A model generated the notes under the pieces. That model saw only the letters and a list, made by a program, of their open reading frames with translations, was not told the origin of the DNA and did no database searches. From an uncultured Chitinophaga sp. (GTDB lineage Bacteria > Bacteroidota > Bacteroidia > Chitinophagales > Chitinophagaceae), in contig NZ_CALEJS010000015.1 of the NCBI RefSeq assembly GCF_937898475.1, positions 124,001 through 188,000 on the forward strand: 64,000 nucleotides of DNA. Reading direction: 5' to 3'. The translations under genes were made by a program, and so were the position numbers. Below are positions 7,418 to 16,220 of the stretch, one piece after another (position 1 is the first letter of the stretch; each line of letters starts with the position of its first letter).

Positions 7418-10288
7418 ATGGGAAGCGAACAACAGGCCGTTGCCAAAACACAGCAGGCTACTGTAAACGAAGCTGTGAAGACCGCGCCGAAAACCGAACA
7501 CGCTGAAAACAGCATGCTGGCCACGGAAGGGCCGCCGCATGATTTTGGCCGTGTGTCGCTCTATGGCCCGCCCCCCGCGCAGCCCAGGCAAAACAGGGCG
7601 CCTTTTGTAGGACGCGATGCACAGGGGCAGCTGGAAATACAGGAAGGAGATCCTTCCGCAAGACGCCGGCCAGCTGCGGGTCAGTACCTGCGGCACGGCG
7701 CTACCGTGGAACGGGAGAACCAGATCCGCGCAGAGCACAACATACCCGCCAGGGGATACCGCTTGCGGGATCCTTACTGCGGTGAATCCTATTACCGCGA
7801 CAGGGCAGCCCCCGCCACTATGCATTGGCAGGATGCACAGGATAATTCAGGGGATACTTACCTGCAGCATTGCGAGTACCTGCGTTCTCAATTGCCGGAG
7901 AACAGGAATGGCCGCTACCGCATTGATGAACTGATACCCGAAGGCGCTGCCGCTTCAGAAGAAGGGGTGATACAGCGTAAATGTGATTGCGGCGGTGAGT
8001 GTCCCAAATGCAAGGCCGCCGCACATGCGGCTCATGATGTGCCATCCATTGTGCATGAAAACCTGCAGTCTGCCGGTCAGCCGTTGGATAGCACCAGCCG
8101 CGCCTATTTCGGGCAACGCTTCGGACATGATTTCAGTAATGTAAAAGTACACAACGATGCGCGTGCACATGCATCGGCGCGTGCCGTACATGCAGCCGCC
8201 TATACGGTAGGAAGTACGATTACATTCGGTGCGGGGCAGTACCAGCCCGGTACAGCTGCGGGCAGGCGATTACTGGCGCATGAACTGACCCATGTGGTAC
8301 AACAGCAGCAAGCCGCAGCAACGCCGCAGGCGGCATCGTTGAAACTGGGCGCTCCCGCCGGTGCGGCAGAACAGGAAGCCTCCCGGATCGCCGATGCTAT
8401 TGGTGAGCAGGGGAGCCTGCCGCCGGTCACCGCTCAACCTGCGTTGAGCCTTGCCCGTGCCCCTTTTGATGTAGAGGGTATCTCAGCAGCCGTGAACAGC
8501 GAAAAGGCGAAAGAAATAGATCCTAAAGGTCCTTTATATCCTTTCTGGCCCGCGATGCCGGTTACCAGGCTTTTCTCAGACTTCGGGCTGAATCCTCCAC
8601 AGGGAGAGATCACCATGGCGGCAGATTATCCCAGTACGTTCAAAAAGCCAACGGATACCTCCCGCCTGATCAGTCCTGAGCAGAAGACCACCCCCGATTC
8701 TCCGGTACCCTTATCCAATATCCCGGTGGAAGCGCACTTTTTTCCCAGTGTGATGCCTGCTAAAGGAAAGGCACTGGTAGTGGGCGGCTTTCATGGAGAT
8801 GAGCGGCCGGGTTTCCAGGCAACGGATGCGCTGGTAGAAGAAATGCGAAACAATTTTGGCGCGGGCCTGGCTTTCAATACCATCGTGATCCCCCGCTTTA
8901 ATGCCGGTGCTATCAAAGACGAGTTGGATGGTGTGAAGTTCTGGCGTAACCGCTGCAACCGTCAGCGGGTAGATCTCAACCGCGATTTCCCGACAGGCGC
9001 GAAGGGGAAGGATACGGACTGCCCCAATACCGGTAAAGCGCCCCGGCAACCGGAAACGGTAGCCCTCATCAACCTCATAGAAAAATTTAAACCTGACCGC
9101 ATTGTATCTGTTCATGCCATTTCCACTCCCTCCAGCGCGGGCATTTTTGCAGATCCGGCTGACAGCAAGGAAGCCGTTGAACTGGCGCGTGGTATGGCCA
9201 CAACGCTCGTGAATCCTTCAGACAGGCCGGCCAACCAGTTGGGTACCGCTCCCGATAAATTCAACGCAGTGTACCCGCTGGACAGGGGTAAGAAAACGCC
9301 CAGTGCAGGCACCAGTCTGGGTGCATGGGCGCCGAAGGCTGCAAGGCCGGGGGAGACCACGCCTGTGATCACTATAGAGGCGCCTAAATTCAAGGACCTT
9401 GGCAAAGGCAGGGGAGATGAGGCGCGCACCGTTGAAGGCTTTGTAAGGCCCTTAAGGGCTTTCCTGGATGATCCTGATAAACTGACCACCGCTGCAGACC
9501 GTGATATCCTGAAAGACATTGACGCATTTGATGCGGCAGACAGGGTGGCTTTTCTTACCGGTATCAAGCCTGCAAATAAAAATGATATCCTGAAACGGAT
9601 AAAGTTCAGGGTAGACACCGCTATTGCCAGTCTCAACGCCATGAAGCCGCCGGTACGCATCAAAGCGGTGTCGGATATACGATTGTTCTCGGATACCTTC
9701 AGCGGAAACACATCGCAGTCGCAGATCGTTTTCGAAAAATTCTTTTTGTCCGGCAGCCGGGCACGTGGCTGGGACACCCTGCCCAACGCGTTTTTTAACA
9801 AAGGCGACCGTTCAAAGGGCGTGGACAGATCCAAATGGTTAGGCAGTACTTCCAAAGAGCGGCTGGACATTATACTGAAATTCTCCGCATTGCCCGGTAC
9901 CTCCCGTCATCACTGGGGGACAGAGGTAGATTTGAACTCCGTGGAAGTGGCCGACTGGAAACCGGGAAAGAAAGATTCGCTGGCAGACCTGGATACCTGG
10001 CTGCAGGCCAATGCACCAAAAGTGGGGCTGATCCAAAGCTATACGGCAGGGCGTAAGGGCGGCTACAGTGAAGAGCCCTGGCATTACTCTTATGCACCGA
10101 TTGCTGAAGGCCTGCGCAAACGCTACAACCGGGAAGTAAAGCTGGACGATGATGTACGTAACAAGATCAAAACTGAATTTGAGAAACGTGCAAAAGCGAT
10201 AGGAGAGACCCTGCCTGCTGATTTTGAATCGGCACTGGTCGCAATAGATGTTGGGGCGCTGGTAAACGATATTGGTCCCGGACTTTGA
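7418..10288 (+). CDS. eCIS-core (DUF4157) effector with fused M14 and M15 peptidoglycan peptidase domains
   Basis: The 956-residue protein combines a leader, an eCIS-core domain and two zinc peptidases. Residues about 187-200 carry a four-cysteine zinc-ribbon-like motif (KCDCGGECPKCKA). DUF4157 follows at about 207-293, ending in HELTH at 288-292. The M14 domain (about 440-700) shows HGDE (H459, E462), the VDLNRDFP substrate motif, a third zinc histidine H566, and the catalytic glutamate E654 in TIEAP, as in MpaA-like murein peptide amidases. The C-terminal domain is M15B/VanY-like: S829-R-H831-x2-G834-x3-D838 and E886-P-W-H889. Both catalytic sets are complete by eye. M14 MpaA-type enzymes cut D-Glu-mDAP bonds and VanY-type enzymes trim terminal D-Ala, so I infer a bacteriolytic payload of the injection system. 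No signal peptide is seen, consistent with loading in the cytoplasm. Confidence 0.85.
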   Translation: MGSEQQAVAKTQQATVNEAVKTAPKTEHAENSMLATEGPPHDFGRVSLYGPPPAQPRQNRAPFVGRDAQGQLEIQEGDPSARRRPAAGQYLRHGATVERENQIRAEHNIPARGYRLRDPYCGESYYRDRAAPATMHWQDAQDNSGDTYLQHCEYLRSQLPENRNGRYRIDELIPEGAAASEEGVIQRKCDCGGECPKCKAAAHAAHDVPSIVHENLQSAGQPLDSTSRAYFGQRFGHDFSNVKVHNDARAHASARAVHAAAYTVGSTITFGAGQYQPGTAAGRRLLAHELTHVVQQQQAAATPQAASLKLGAPAGAAEQEASRIADAIGEQGSLPPVTAQPALSLARAPFDVEGISAAVNSEKAKEIDPKGPLYPFWPAMPVTRLFSDFGLNPPQGEITMAADYPSTFKKPTDTSRLISPEQKTTPDSPVPLSNIPVEAHFFPSVMPAKGKALVVGGFHGDERPGFQATDALVEEMRNNFGAGLAFNTIVIPRFNAGAIKDELDGVKFWRNRCNRQRVDLNRDFPTGAKGKDTDCPNTGKAPRQPETVALINLIEKFKPDRIVSVHAISTPSSAGIFADPADSKEAVELARGMATTLVNPSDRPANQLGTAPDKFNAVYPLDRGKKTPSAGTSLGAWAPKAARPGETTPVITIEAPKFKDLGKGRGDEARTVEGFVRPLRAFLDDPDKLTTAADRDILKDIDAFDAADRVAFLTGIKPANKNDILKRIKFRVDTAIASLNAMKPPVRIKAVSDIRLFSDTFSGNTSQSQIVFEKFFLSGSRARGWDTLPNAFFNKGDRSKGVDRSKWLGSTSKERLDIILKFSALPGTSRHHWGTEVDLNSVEVADWKPGKKDSLADLDTWLQANAPKVGLIQSYTAGRKGGYSEEPWHYSYAPIAEGLRKRYNREVKLDDDVRNKIKTEFEKRAKAIGETLPADFESALVAIDVGALVNDIGPGL

Positions 10289-10298
10289 ACCATGCATC

Positions 10299-11618
10299 AT
10301 GGGGAACGGAAAAGCACAACAGCCAAAACAATCATCACCTGCCACAAGAGGAATATTGCCGCCGTCACGTTCTGCACCTGGCGCCGGCGTAATGGCGGGC
10401 ACTCCTCGTTTTGATCACGACTTCAGCAAAGTACGTGTACATGCAGACAGCAGCATACAATTACGCCGGCAGCTGGGCACCGCCAACACAACGGCGCCCG
10501 TTGCCAATGTATCGCCACGTAAGGAAATGCTGAACCAGTTAACAGATGAAACCACCCTCTTCAGCAATGCCAGCGCCATTGCAGCGTGGGTAAAAAGCAA
10601 GGCCCCTGCACCTGTTGCCGATACCACCGGCGCTTCGTTGACTGCGCCTCCGGCGTTTACTTTCACCACGGAAGAATTACTGAAGGATAAAGCACTGGTG
10701 AAGAAGATCAAGCCAAAGCCCGCGAAAGAGGAAGACCTTACCGCGATGCTGGATCTGCTGGTGAGCTATGGCTTCATAGAACGTGCGGCTGCTGCCACAT
10801 CTGGAACGCCCGCTTCCTTTACACTGAAAAGAGACCCCAAAACTCAGTTGCCCGACCTTACTGCTTTTGATAAGGACAAAAAAAGCGTATCGGACTTCAA
10901 AGATAAATTTGAAAAGCGCCAGCAACGCCCCAGCCCGCTTGACCCCGTGGTAACCACCAGCGTGCTGCCTGGCAACATGGCTGCAGGTGCCGCGGCTGAG
11001 TTCAAGCGGGAGAAGACAGCGGAGACCAACCTGGCACAACTGAAGAAAGACCTGGAAGACCTGGACAAGAGCGGCGCCACAGACGAAAAGGCACAGGCGA
11101 AACGGAAAGCACTGGAAGCAAACATAGCAAAGGCGGAGAAAGCATATACCAACGCGCAGGGATTCCATACGTTTGCAGAAGATGTAACCAACCTGCTTAC
11201 CCGGTTAAGCGCTGTTAATACCGACTGGAAAGCCGGTACTTACCCGGGCCATTCCTGGGGAGAATTCTCGGCAGACATTTTTCTGTCAACCAGTCTTGTA
11301 GAAGTCAAAGACATCGGCGATTACTCCGGTAAATACTGGAACCGCAAAGTGGTCCGGAAATTCTTTGACGACCTGAACGCCGAATGTGAGAAAGATGACC
11401 CGGTAAGCGGTAAATTTGCCTGGAGAGCTATCTACAACGATGTACCGCTGGCCGGCGAGATCAATAAGAAATTTGGCGCCGGCAGGGTACTGCAAAAGGA
11501 AAACCACGGCCCCCAGGGAAAGAAACTGCACATTCACCTGGACCTGAGACCGGTTAAACAGCGCCTGGATACCAAGAGCGGATTTGAGATCGATAAAGGG
11601 CGTATAAAGATCCTCTAA
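10299..11618 (+). CDS. Effector with remnant eCIS-core motif and LAS-peptidase-like C-terminus
   Basis: I chose the ATG at 10299, 11 bases after the previous stop; a TTG at 10272 would overlap that gene. This gives 439 residues. The N-terminus holds only a short piece of the DUF4157 core (RFDHDFSKVRVHADSS, about residues 37-52) and lacks the HExxH part, so the core is truncated. The middle is charged and helical (about 120-300, coiled-coil-like around DLEDLDKS and KAEKAYTN). The C-terminal part has H318-SWG-EFSA-D326 and a terminal H411-I-H413 pair, spaced like the H...D...HxH zinc site of LAS/M15 peptidases, though H-to-D spacing is one residue longer than usual. A peptidoglycan peptidase is the best guess. 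It sits in line with three other DUF4157 genes and is probably in the same transcript. Confidence 0.55.
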   Translation: MGNGKAQQPKQSSPATRGILPPSRSAPGAGVMAGTPRFDHDFSKVRVHADSSIQLRRQLGTANTTAPVANVSPRKEMLNQLTDETTLFSNASAIAAWVKSKAPAPVADTTGASLTAPPAFTFTTEELLKDKALVKKIKPKPAKEEDLTAMLDLLVSYGFIERAAAATSGTPASFTLKRDPKTQLPDLTAFDKDKKSVSDFKDKFEKRQQRPSPLDPVVTTSVLPGNMAAGAAAEFKREKTAETNLAQLKKDLEDLDKSGATDEKAQAKRKALEANIAKAEKAYTNAQGFHTFAEDVTNLLTRLSAVNTDWKAGTYPGHSWGEFSADIFLSTSLVEVKDIGDYSGKYWNRKVVRKFFDDLNAECEKDDPVSGKFAWRAIYNDVPLAGEINKKFGAGRVLQKENHGPQGKKLHIHLDLRPVKQRLDTKSGFEIDKGRIKIL

Positions 11619-11628
11619 ATTATTTGTT

Positions 11629-13230
11629 ATGGCAAAAGGGATGTTACAACGGAAATGCGGTTGCGGGCAGTCCCACTCCGGCGGAGGCGAATGCCCCGAA
11701 TGCCGGAAGAAACGCGAAGGCAGCCTGCAGCGTGCGCCATTACATGAAGCGGCGCCGGGCATCGCCCCGCCGGTGGTGCATGAGGTGCTGAATACACCGG
11801 GGCAACCGCTGGACGCAGGTACCCGTGCCGTTATGGAACCGCATTTCGGTCATGATTTTGGCCATGTAAGGATCCATACCGGCGACAGTGCAGCCGCATC
11901 GGCACGTGCGGTGAATGCGCAGGCCTATACCGTTGGCCGCGATATTGTTTTCGGGGAGGGCGGTTATGCACCCGGACAGCCGGGCGGACAAGAACTGCTG
12001 GCGCATGAACTGACGCATGTGGTACAGCAATCCGGCGCCCCTTCACCCGCCGGACCCATATCCATAGGCGCGGCAGGCGACGCCTTTGAACAGGAGGCAG
12101 AAAGCAATGCGCACAGCATTGGCAGCCGCGAAGGAAATGTGAGCAGCCGCCATGCAGCCGCTGGCCTTTTGCAAAAAAATCCTGAGCCGCCATCACCTTT
12201 TCCCGCACTGCATCTGCCAACAGATTCCGTATCACTGGATGCGGGCGATACACCGGGTGTGGAAAACCCCAAACTGGTACAGCTGGCCGCCGCTTTCAAG
12301 GCAATGATCGCCACTAACCCCGGCGCCTATATTAAACTATCGTCCTACCTCAGTGAAGCGGCCAAAATGAACAGCGCCAAATCAAAGGAAGAGCAGGGGC
12401 AGCTGCAACAGCGGATGCGTGCTTTTCAGCAGGCACTGGTGCTGCTGGGGGTTCCTGCTGCCGGTATACAGATAGAGCCTGCCACTGTCTACAGCACCCG
12501 GGGCGCGGGCGTGATCACCGCCGATCTCTATAAAGCGCCCCGGGCATTACCGCCCGGCTTACTGCTGCCGCCATCGCCCGCCGGGGGCCTCGGACAACCA
12601 GCTCCGGGACCTGCACCCGCACCCGCGGGCGGCAAATCGTTGAGCGACCTGCTTTCTTTCAAGTTCAAAGCAGGGCCGCTGGAGTTTGCAGTAGAACTAC
12701 CTAAATCCGTGTCGGCAAAACTGCCGGTATCCCTGGGCGCAGCCAGATCGCTGGCCTTTGAGCTGAAGGCAGAGACCTCGGGGGACTTTTCCTTTGCGAT
12801 CGCACTGAATGGTTTACCACATGTAAAGGTATCTGCCAAAGTGGGCGTGAAAGTAGACAAGGATAAGGGCACTAGCGGCTCTGCAGGCCTGGAGATCAGC
12901 ACTACCAGGACCATCTGCAATGCGCCCAGCCCGGAATCACTGAAGAAAAAGATCACAGATGCAGGCGAAAAGCTGAAGAAGGCCATGAAAGAACTGGAAA
13001 CGGCCCAATCAGAGGATCGGCTGCTCAAGCTGGCAGACATTGCCGGCGCGATAGGCGAGATGTACGACGCAGTAGAAAAAGCAAAAGGCAGCTGCAAACA
13101 GGTGCCACGCGCTACTTTCAACCTGGGTATACAGGGGCCGTTGGCGCCCAGCGATGCTGCCCTGAACGATCCCGACCCGAAGAAGCGCCCGTCTACCTTC
13201 ATCGGCGGAACGCTTACCATTCCGTTCTGA
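11629..13230 (+). CDS. eCIS-core (DUF4157) protein with unrecognised beta-rich C-terminus
   Basis: The 533-residue protein starts with a cysteine cluster (RKCGCGQ...GECPECRKK, residues 7-30) shared with its neighbours, then a complete DUF4157 domain (about 45-135) with the GHDF-HVRIHT motif and HELTH at 126-130. Residues about 215-300 contain a segment with OmpA-like features (a helical stretch rich in Q/R followed by GIQIEP). A proline-alanine-glycine linker (about 303-335) leads to a C-terminal region (about 340-460) of alternating hydrophobic strands (LEFAVELPKSVSAKLPVSL, VKVSAKVGVKVD) and a charged helix. I do not recognise this C-terminus and see no catalytic motif; a binding or membrane-acting role is possible but unsupported. 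It starts 10 bases after the preceding stop and is followed 18 bases later by another DUF4157 gene. Confidence 0.65.
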   Translation: MAKGMLQRKCGCGQSHSGGGECPECRKKREGSLQRAPLHEAAPGIAPPVVHEVLNTPGQPLDAGTRAVMEPHFGHDFGHVRIHTGDSAAASARAVNAQAYTVGRDIVFGEGGYAPGQPGGQELLAHELTHVVQQSGAPSPAGPISIGAAGDAFEQEAESNAHSIGSREGNVSSRHAAAGLLQKNPEPPSPFPALHLPTDSVSLDAGDTPGVENPKLVQLAAAFKAMIATNPGAYIKLSSYLSEAAKMNSAKSKEEQGQLQQRMRAFQQALVLLGVPAAGIQIEPATVYSTRGAGVITADLYKAPRALPPGLLLPPSPAGGLGQPAPGPAPAPAGGKSLSDLLSFKFKAGPLEFAVELPKSVSAKLPVSLGAARSLAFELKAETSGDFSFAIALNGLPHVKVSAKVGVKVDKDKGTSGSAGLEISTTRTICNAPSPESLKKKITDAGEKLKKAMKELETAQSEDRLLKLADIAGAIGEMYDAVEKAKGSCKQVPRATFNLGIQGPLAPSDAALNDPDPKKRPSTFIGGTLTIPF

Positions 13231-13248
13231 TATTTTAAGCCGCCGCCT

Positions 13249-15285
13249 ATGCAACAGCAAGCCATCAAACAGCCGCCTAAGATACCGGCTGTTACGAAAG
13301 ACGAAAACATGAAACTACACCGCAAATGCGGTTGTAAGCATACATCTGCCGGGGAAGGAGAATGTGAGGAGTGTAAGAAAAAACACGGCCATCAACTACA
13401 ACGCGCACCTGCTAACGCAAAGCGTACAGACGAAGTGCCGGATGTGGTATATGATGTGTTGCAATCACCCGGCCATTCATTAGATCCGGGGATACGCCGG
13501 TTTATGGAGCCGCGTTTTGATCACGATTTCAGCCGCGTGCGGGTGCATACAGACGCCAGGGCAGGGGAGTCTGCCAGGGCGGTTAATGCATTGGCGTATA
13601 CGGTTGGCCGTGATATTGTTTTTGCCGATGGTCAGTACAGTGCTGCCACCAGGGAAGGACAGCAGCTGATTGCCCACGAGCTCACACATACCATCCAGCA
13701 GCAGGGTTTTGCCGGAGCGCCTGGTCGGCTGTCGCTTGATTCCCCGGGCAGTACCCATGAACGGGAAGCCGAGCAGGTATCTGCCGCCGTATTATCCGGT
13801 AATAGGGGTGGGCGTCCCGGCGCCCAAAGCGCCGCTGCGCCAATGGTATCCCGCGCAGATCCGGATGCCGTGGGCTTCACCATACGGGAAGGGCAGGTGG
13901 CCCGTTCCGGAGTGCAGTTCTTTCCTGTAAATGTAACCGATACCGTGGTAGGGCCGGTAACAGTACAGGGCGGCCTGCAAAGCGGCGGCGCCAACCGCCT
14001 GCATGTGATCATCGGGAGGGGAATGACCCTGCGCCGCCTGGCGCGTATACTGCTGCCCCTGTGGACCACTGCAACGCCGTTTACCCCTGCAGGTGCTGCT
14101 GCGCCTTTACCGCTGGATATCATTACAGAAGAAGAGCTGGCGCAGGGACTGATGATGTACAACGATACTTACCTGCGCATTCCTTTCATGACCAACTGGC
14201 GGGAAGGCCTGCGTTTCCCGCTGCCGGTGGAGCTGAACGGTACTATTGGTACCTTGCATCCCCTGCAGATAAAAGGCCTGGCAGGTACCTTTGATCCCCA
14301 GCATGCACCTTTGCTGGACAGGCCTGCTGCCAGCGCGGCCCCCGGACCAAACGACACCCCGGTGCAGCTGGATGTAGCCATCTTCCTGTCGGTAGAGACC
14401 ACTGCACTGTCCCGCGGTATGGCACTGATAGCCAGGGCGCTGACCAATGCCCAGGCAGAGCTGCCTTTTATCCGCGAAGCTTTCAGGCAGACTGCCGGTC
14501 CGGCTGCATTCGATATGGCCCTTGCCTTTATGGACAACATCGTCAGTAACGAAATAGCCGTATTGGCGGCACAAAGGGACGGTAACGCCATCCTTACGGA
14601 AATACGTACCGCGCTGGCTGCGGCGCCGGCAACACCTTCTGCAGCCCAGCAGCAAAGCCTTACCAGGGCCAATGCCATGCTGGCGGCAGCTGCGCCCGCA
14701 CCCGCACTGGCGCCCCCCACCACCGTGCGTACCCGCGCAGAAAAGACGGTTACAATAGACACCCTGCAACTGGAGGGTTCCACCAAGAACATCGCTACTG
14801 ATTTTGCGGTGGCCAATGCCATCTTCTCACAATGCAATATACGGGTGGTACAGGGCGTGAATGCCCCCGCGCCACAACCCCCTGCTCCCACTACGCAGGC
14901 CATGCTGGGCGGAGATACAGACCTGCGTTCCGGTAACAATTGCCTGGCGCCATCCCCTGAAGAGACAAGGTTGTTCAGGGATGGCAGCGCCAATGCAGGT
15001 TTTACCGCCAGGTTCCGCGCTTTCTATGTGGACAGCGTCAGCAACATTGCAGCTGCCGCCTACTCCTGCAACCCGGGTTCAACTCCGCACCCGCTTTTCC
15101 GTAACACCATCGTCGTATCCAACACCGCAGATACGGCCACCCTGGCGCATGAACTGGGGCATATCCTGATCAATACAGGCCATATTCCCGGTCCCGCCCT
15201 GATGGATGCCACAGCAACAGGAGCAGGTACACAAATTCCGGCTATCAGCGATGCGAATTGCACAACGGCGTATAATAATGCCTAA
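13249..15285 (+). CDS. eCIS-core (DUF4157) effector with HExxH metalloprotease-like C-terminus
   Basis: The 678-residue protein has the shared N-terminal cysteine cluster (RKCGCK...GECEECKK, residues about 24-45; an ATG at 13309 would also keep it). DUF4157 follows (about 65-150) with HELTH at 143-147. The middle (about 200-520) is rich in alanine and strands and not recognised. Near the C-terminus TLAHELGHILINTGH supplies a second zinc motif: H634, E635, H638 and a further histidine at 645, followed by PALMDAT, where the methionine could be a Met-turn. Metzincins normally have HExxHxxGxxH; here the third histidine is one residue further on. A secreted protease payload is the likely role. It is the last of four tandem genes with eCIS-core sequence; a methyltransferase gene begins 24 bases later. 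Confidence 0.7.
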   Translation: MQQQAIKQPPKIPAVTKDENMKLHRKCGCKHTSAGEGECEECKKKHGHQLQRAPANAKRTDEVPDVVYDVLQSPGHSLDPGIRRFMEPRFDHDFSRVRVHTDARAGESARAVNALAYTVGRDIVFADGQYSAATREGQQLIAHELTHTIQQQGFAGAPGRLSLDSPGSTHEREAEQVSAAVLSGNRGGRPGAQSAAAPMVSRADPDAVGFTIREGQVARSGVQFFPVNVTDTVVGPVTVQGGLQSGGANRLHVIIGRGMTLRRLARILLPLWTTATPFTPAGAAAPLPLDIITEEELAQGLMMYNDTYLRIPFMTNWREGLRFPLPVELNGTIGTLHPLQIKGLAGTFDPQHAPLLDRPAASAAPGPNDTPVQLDVAIFLSVETTALSRGMALIARALTNAQAELPFIREAFRQTAGPAAFDMALAFMDNIVSNEIAVLAAQRDGNAILTEIRTALAAAPATPSAAQQQSLTRANAMLAAAAPAPALAPPTTVRTRAEKTVTIDTLQLEGSTKNIATDFAVANAIFSQCNIRVVQGVNAPAPQPPAPTTQAMLGGDTDLRSGNNCLAPSPEETRLFRDGSANAGFTARFRAFYVDSVSNIAAAAYSCNPGSTPHPLFRNTIVVSNTADTATLAHELGHILINTGHIPGPALMDATATGAGTQIPAISDANCTTAYNNA

Positions 15286-15309
15286 CTTGCGGTTCAGCTT
15301 TTTATACTT

Positions 15310-16071
15310 ATGAATCATCCTGGTCTTGAAAAACGTAACAATGTCTATATTCACCGCGATGCTGAACCCGATGCTGCGTTTGCAAAGGTTTACCTGGCCC
15401 TGAGAGAAAAAGAGAAAAGAGTATACAGCCGCGAAGAGCTGGCAAATTTACCGGATATACGCGCAGATCATCCGCATTATCATGAATGGCGGGTGCGCAA
15501 GGCCTCCTGTGAAAAGCTGAAATCCCTTTTAGCTGCAAAACAAAAGCCACTGCAAATACTGGAAGTAGGCTGCGGCAACGGATGGCTGTCTAACCAGCTG
15601 GCAAAAGTACCTGATACACAGGTAACCGGCCTTGATGTAAACCTGCCGGAGCTGGAGCAGGGCGCAGCTGTTTTCAGCGCTTCCAACCTGCGTTTTGTGT
15701 ATGGAGAATTACGTGATTTTGTGCTGGGCACCCAGCGTTTCGATGTAATCATTTTTGCTGCTGCGGTGGCTTATTTCCCTTCCCTGCCGGAGATCATCCG
15801 GGTAGCCCTGCAACACCTGCAACCCGGCGGCGAGATCCATATTGTAGACACTTTCTTTTACGAAAAGAGCGAGCTGCCCGCTGCCAGGCAGCGTACCCTG
15901 GACTATTACGGTAAAATGGGCTTTCCTGAAATGGCCCGTCATTATTTTCATTTCAGCCTGGAGGACCTGGATGGCTTTAACTACACCATACTGCAAAAGA
16001 ATAACCCTTTTTTACAGCGATTATTACGGAGACCAAGAAAGTTCCACTGGGTATGTATCCGTCCGGATTAA
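15310..16071 (+). CDS. Class I SAM-dependent methyltransferase
   Basis: The 253-residue protein has SAM-binding motif I (ILEVGCGNGWLSNQL, residues about 79-93), an acidic residue at the end of beta2 (VTGLDVN), a motif-II-like segment (FDVIIFAAAVAYFPSLPEIIRVAL) and motif III (LQPGGEIHIVDTFFY). This is the Methyltransf_11/12/25 pattern acting on small molecules, lipids or sugars. It is the last gene in the strand run starting at the DUF4157 genes and lies 24 bases after them. Together with the methyltransferase domain in the glycosyltransferase fusion it may decorate the same glycan, but nothing in the sequence names the substrate. Confidence 0.75.
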   Translation: MNHPGLEKRNNVYIHRDAEPDAAFAKVYLALREKEKRVYSREELANLPDIRADHPHYHEWRVRKASCEKLKSLLAAKQKPLQILEVGCGNGWLSNQLAKVPDTQVTGLDVNLPELEQGAAVFSASNLRFVYGELRDFVLGTQRFDVIIFAAAVAYFPSLPEIIRVALQHLQPGGEIHIVDTFFYEKSELPAARQRTLDYYGKMGFPEMARHYFHFSLEDLDGFNYTILQKNNPFLQRLLRRPRKFHWVCIRPD

Positions 16072-16178
16072 CCCTGTTTGATCACTTCCTCACTTCCTGC
16101 TCTTTACCCGCTTTTCCCCTTACAAACGGCTACGCACGTACGTGCAAAGGAATGCTGTTGCGGCTATGTAATGCCGGA

Positions 16179-16209
16179 TTGCCACTGCGCAATTAAATTA
16201 CTACTTTTA
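16179..16209 (+). promoter_or_regulatory. Bacteroidota-type promoter upstream of the GAF protein gene
   Basis: A TTG (16179-16181) and TACTTTTA (16202-16209) are 20 bases apart. This resembles the -33 TTTG and -7 TAnnTTTG elements of the Bacteroidota primary sigma factor, with one mismatch in the -7 box. It predicts a start site close to 16216, which favours the ATG at 16236 over the one at 16221 for the following gene. Confidence 0.4.
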
Positions 16210-16220
16210 CCCCTGGTAAA

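Noticed and set aside
9112..9870. 252-codon open frame on the minus strand inside the M14-M15 effector gene
   Set aside because: It lies wholly antisense to well-supported peptidase motifs and has serine/leucine-rich shadow composition with no family feature.
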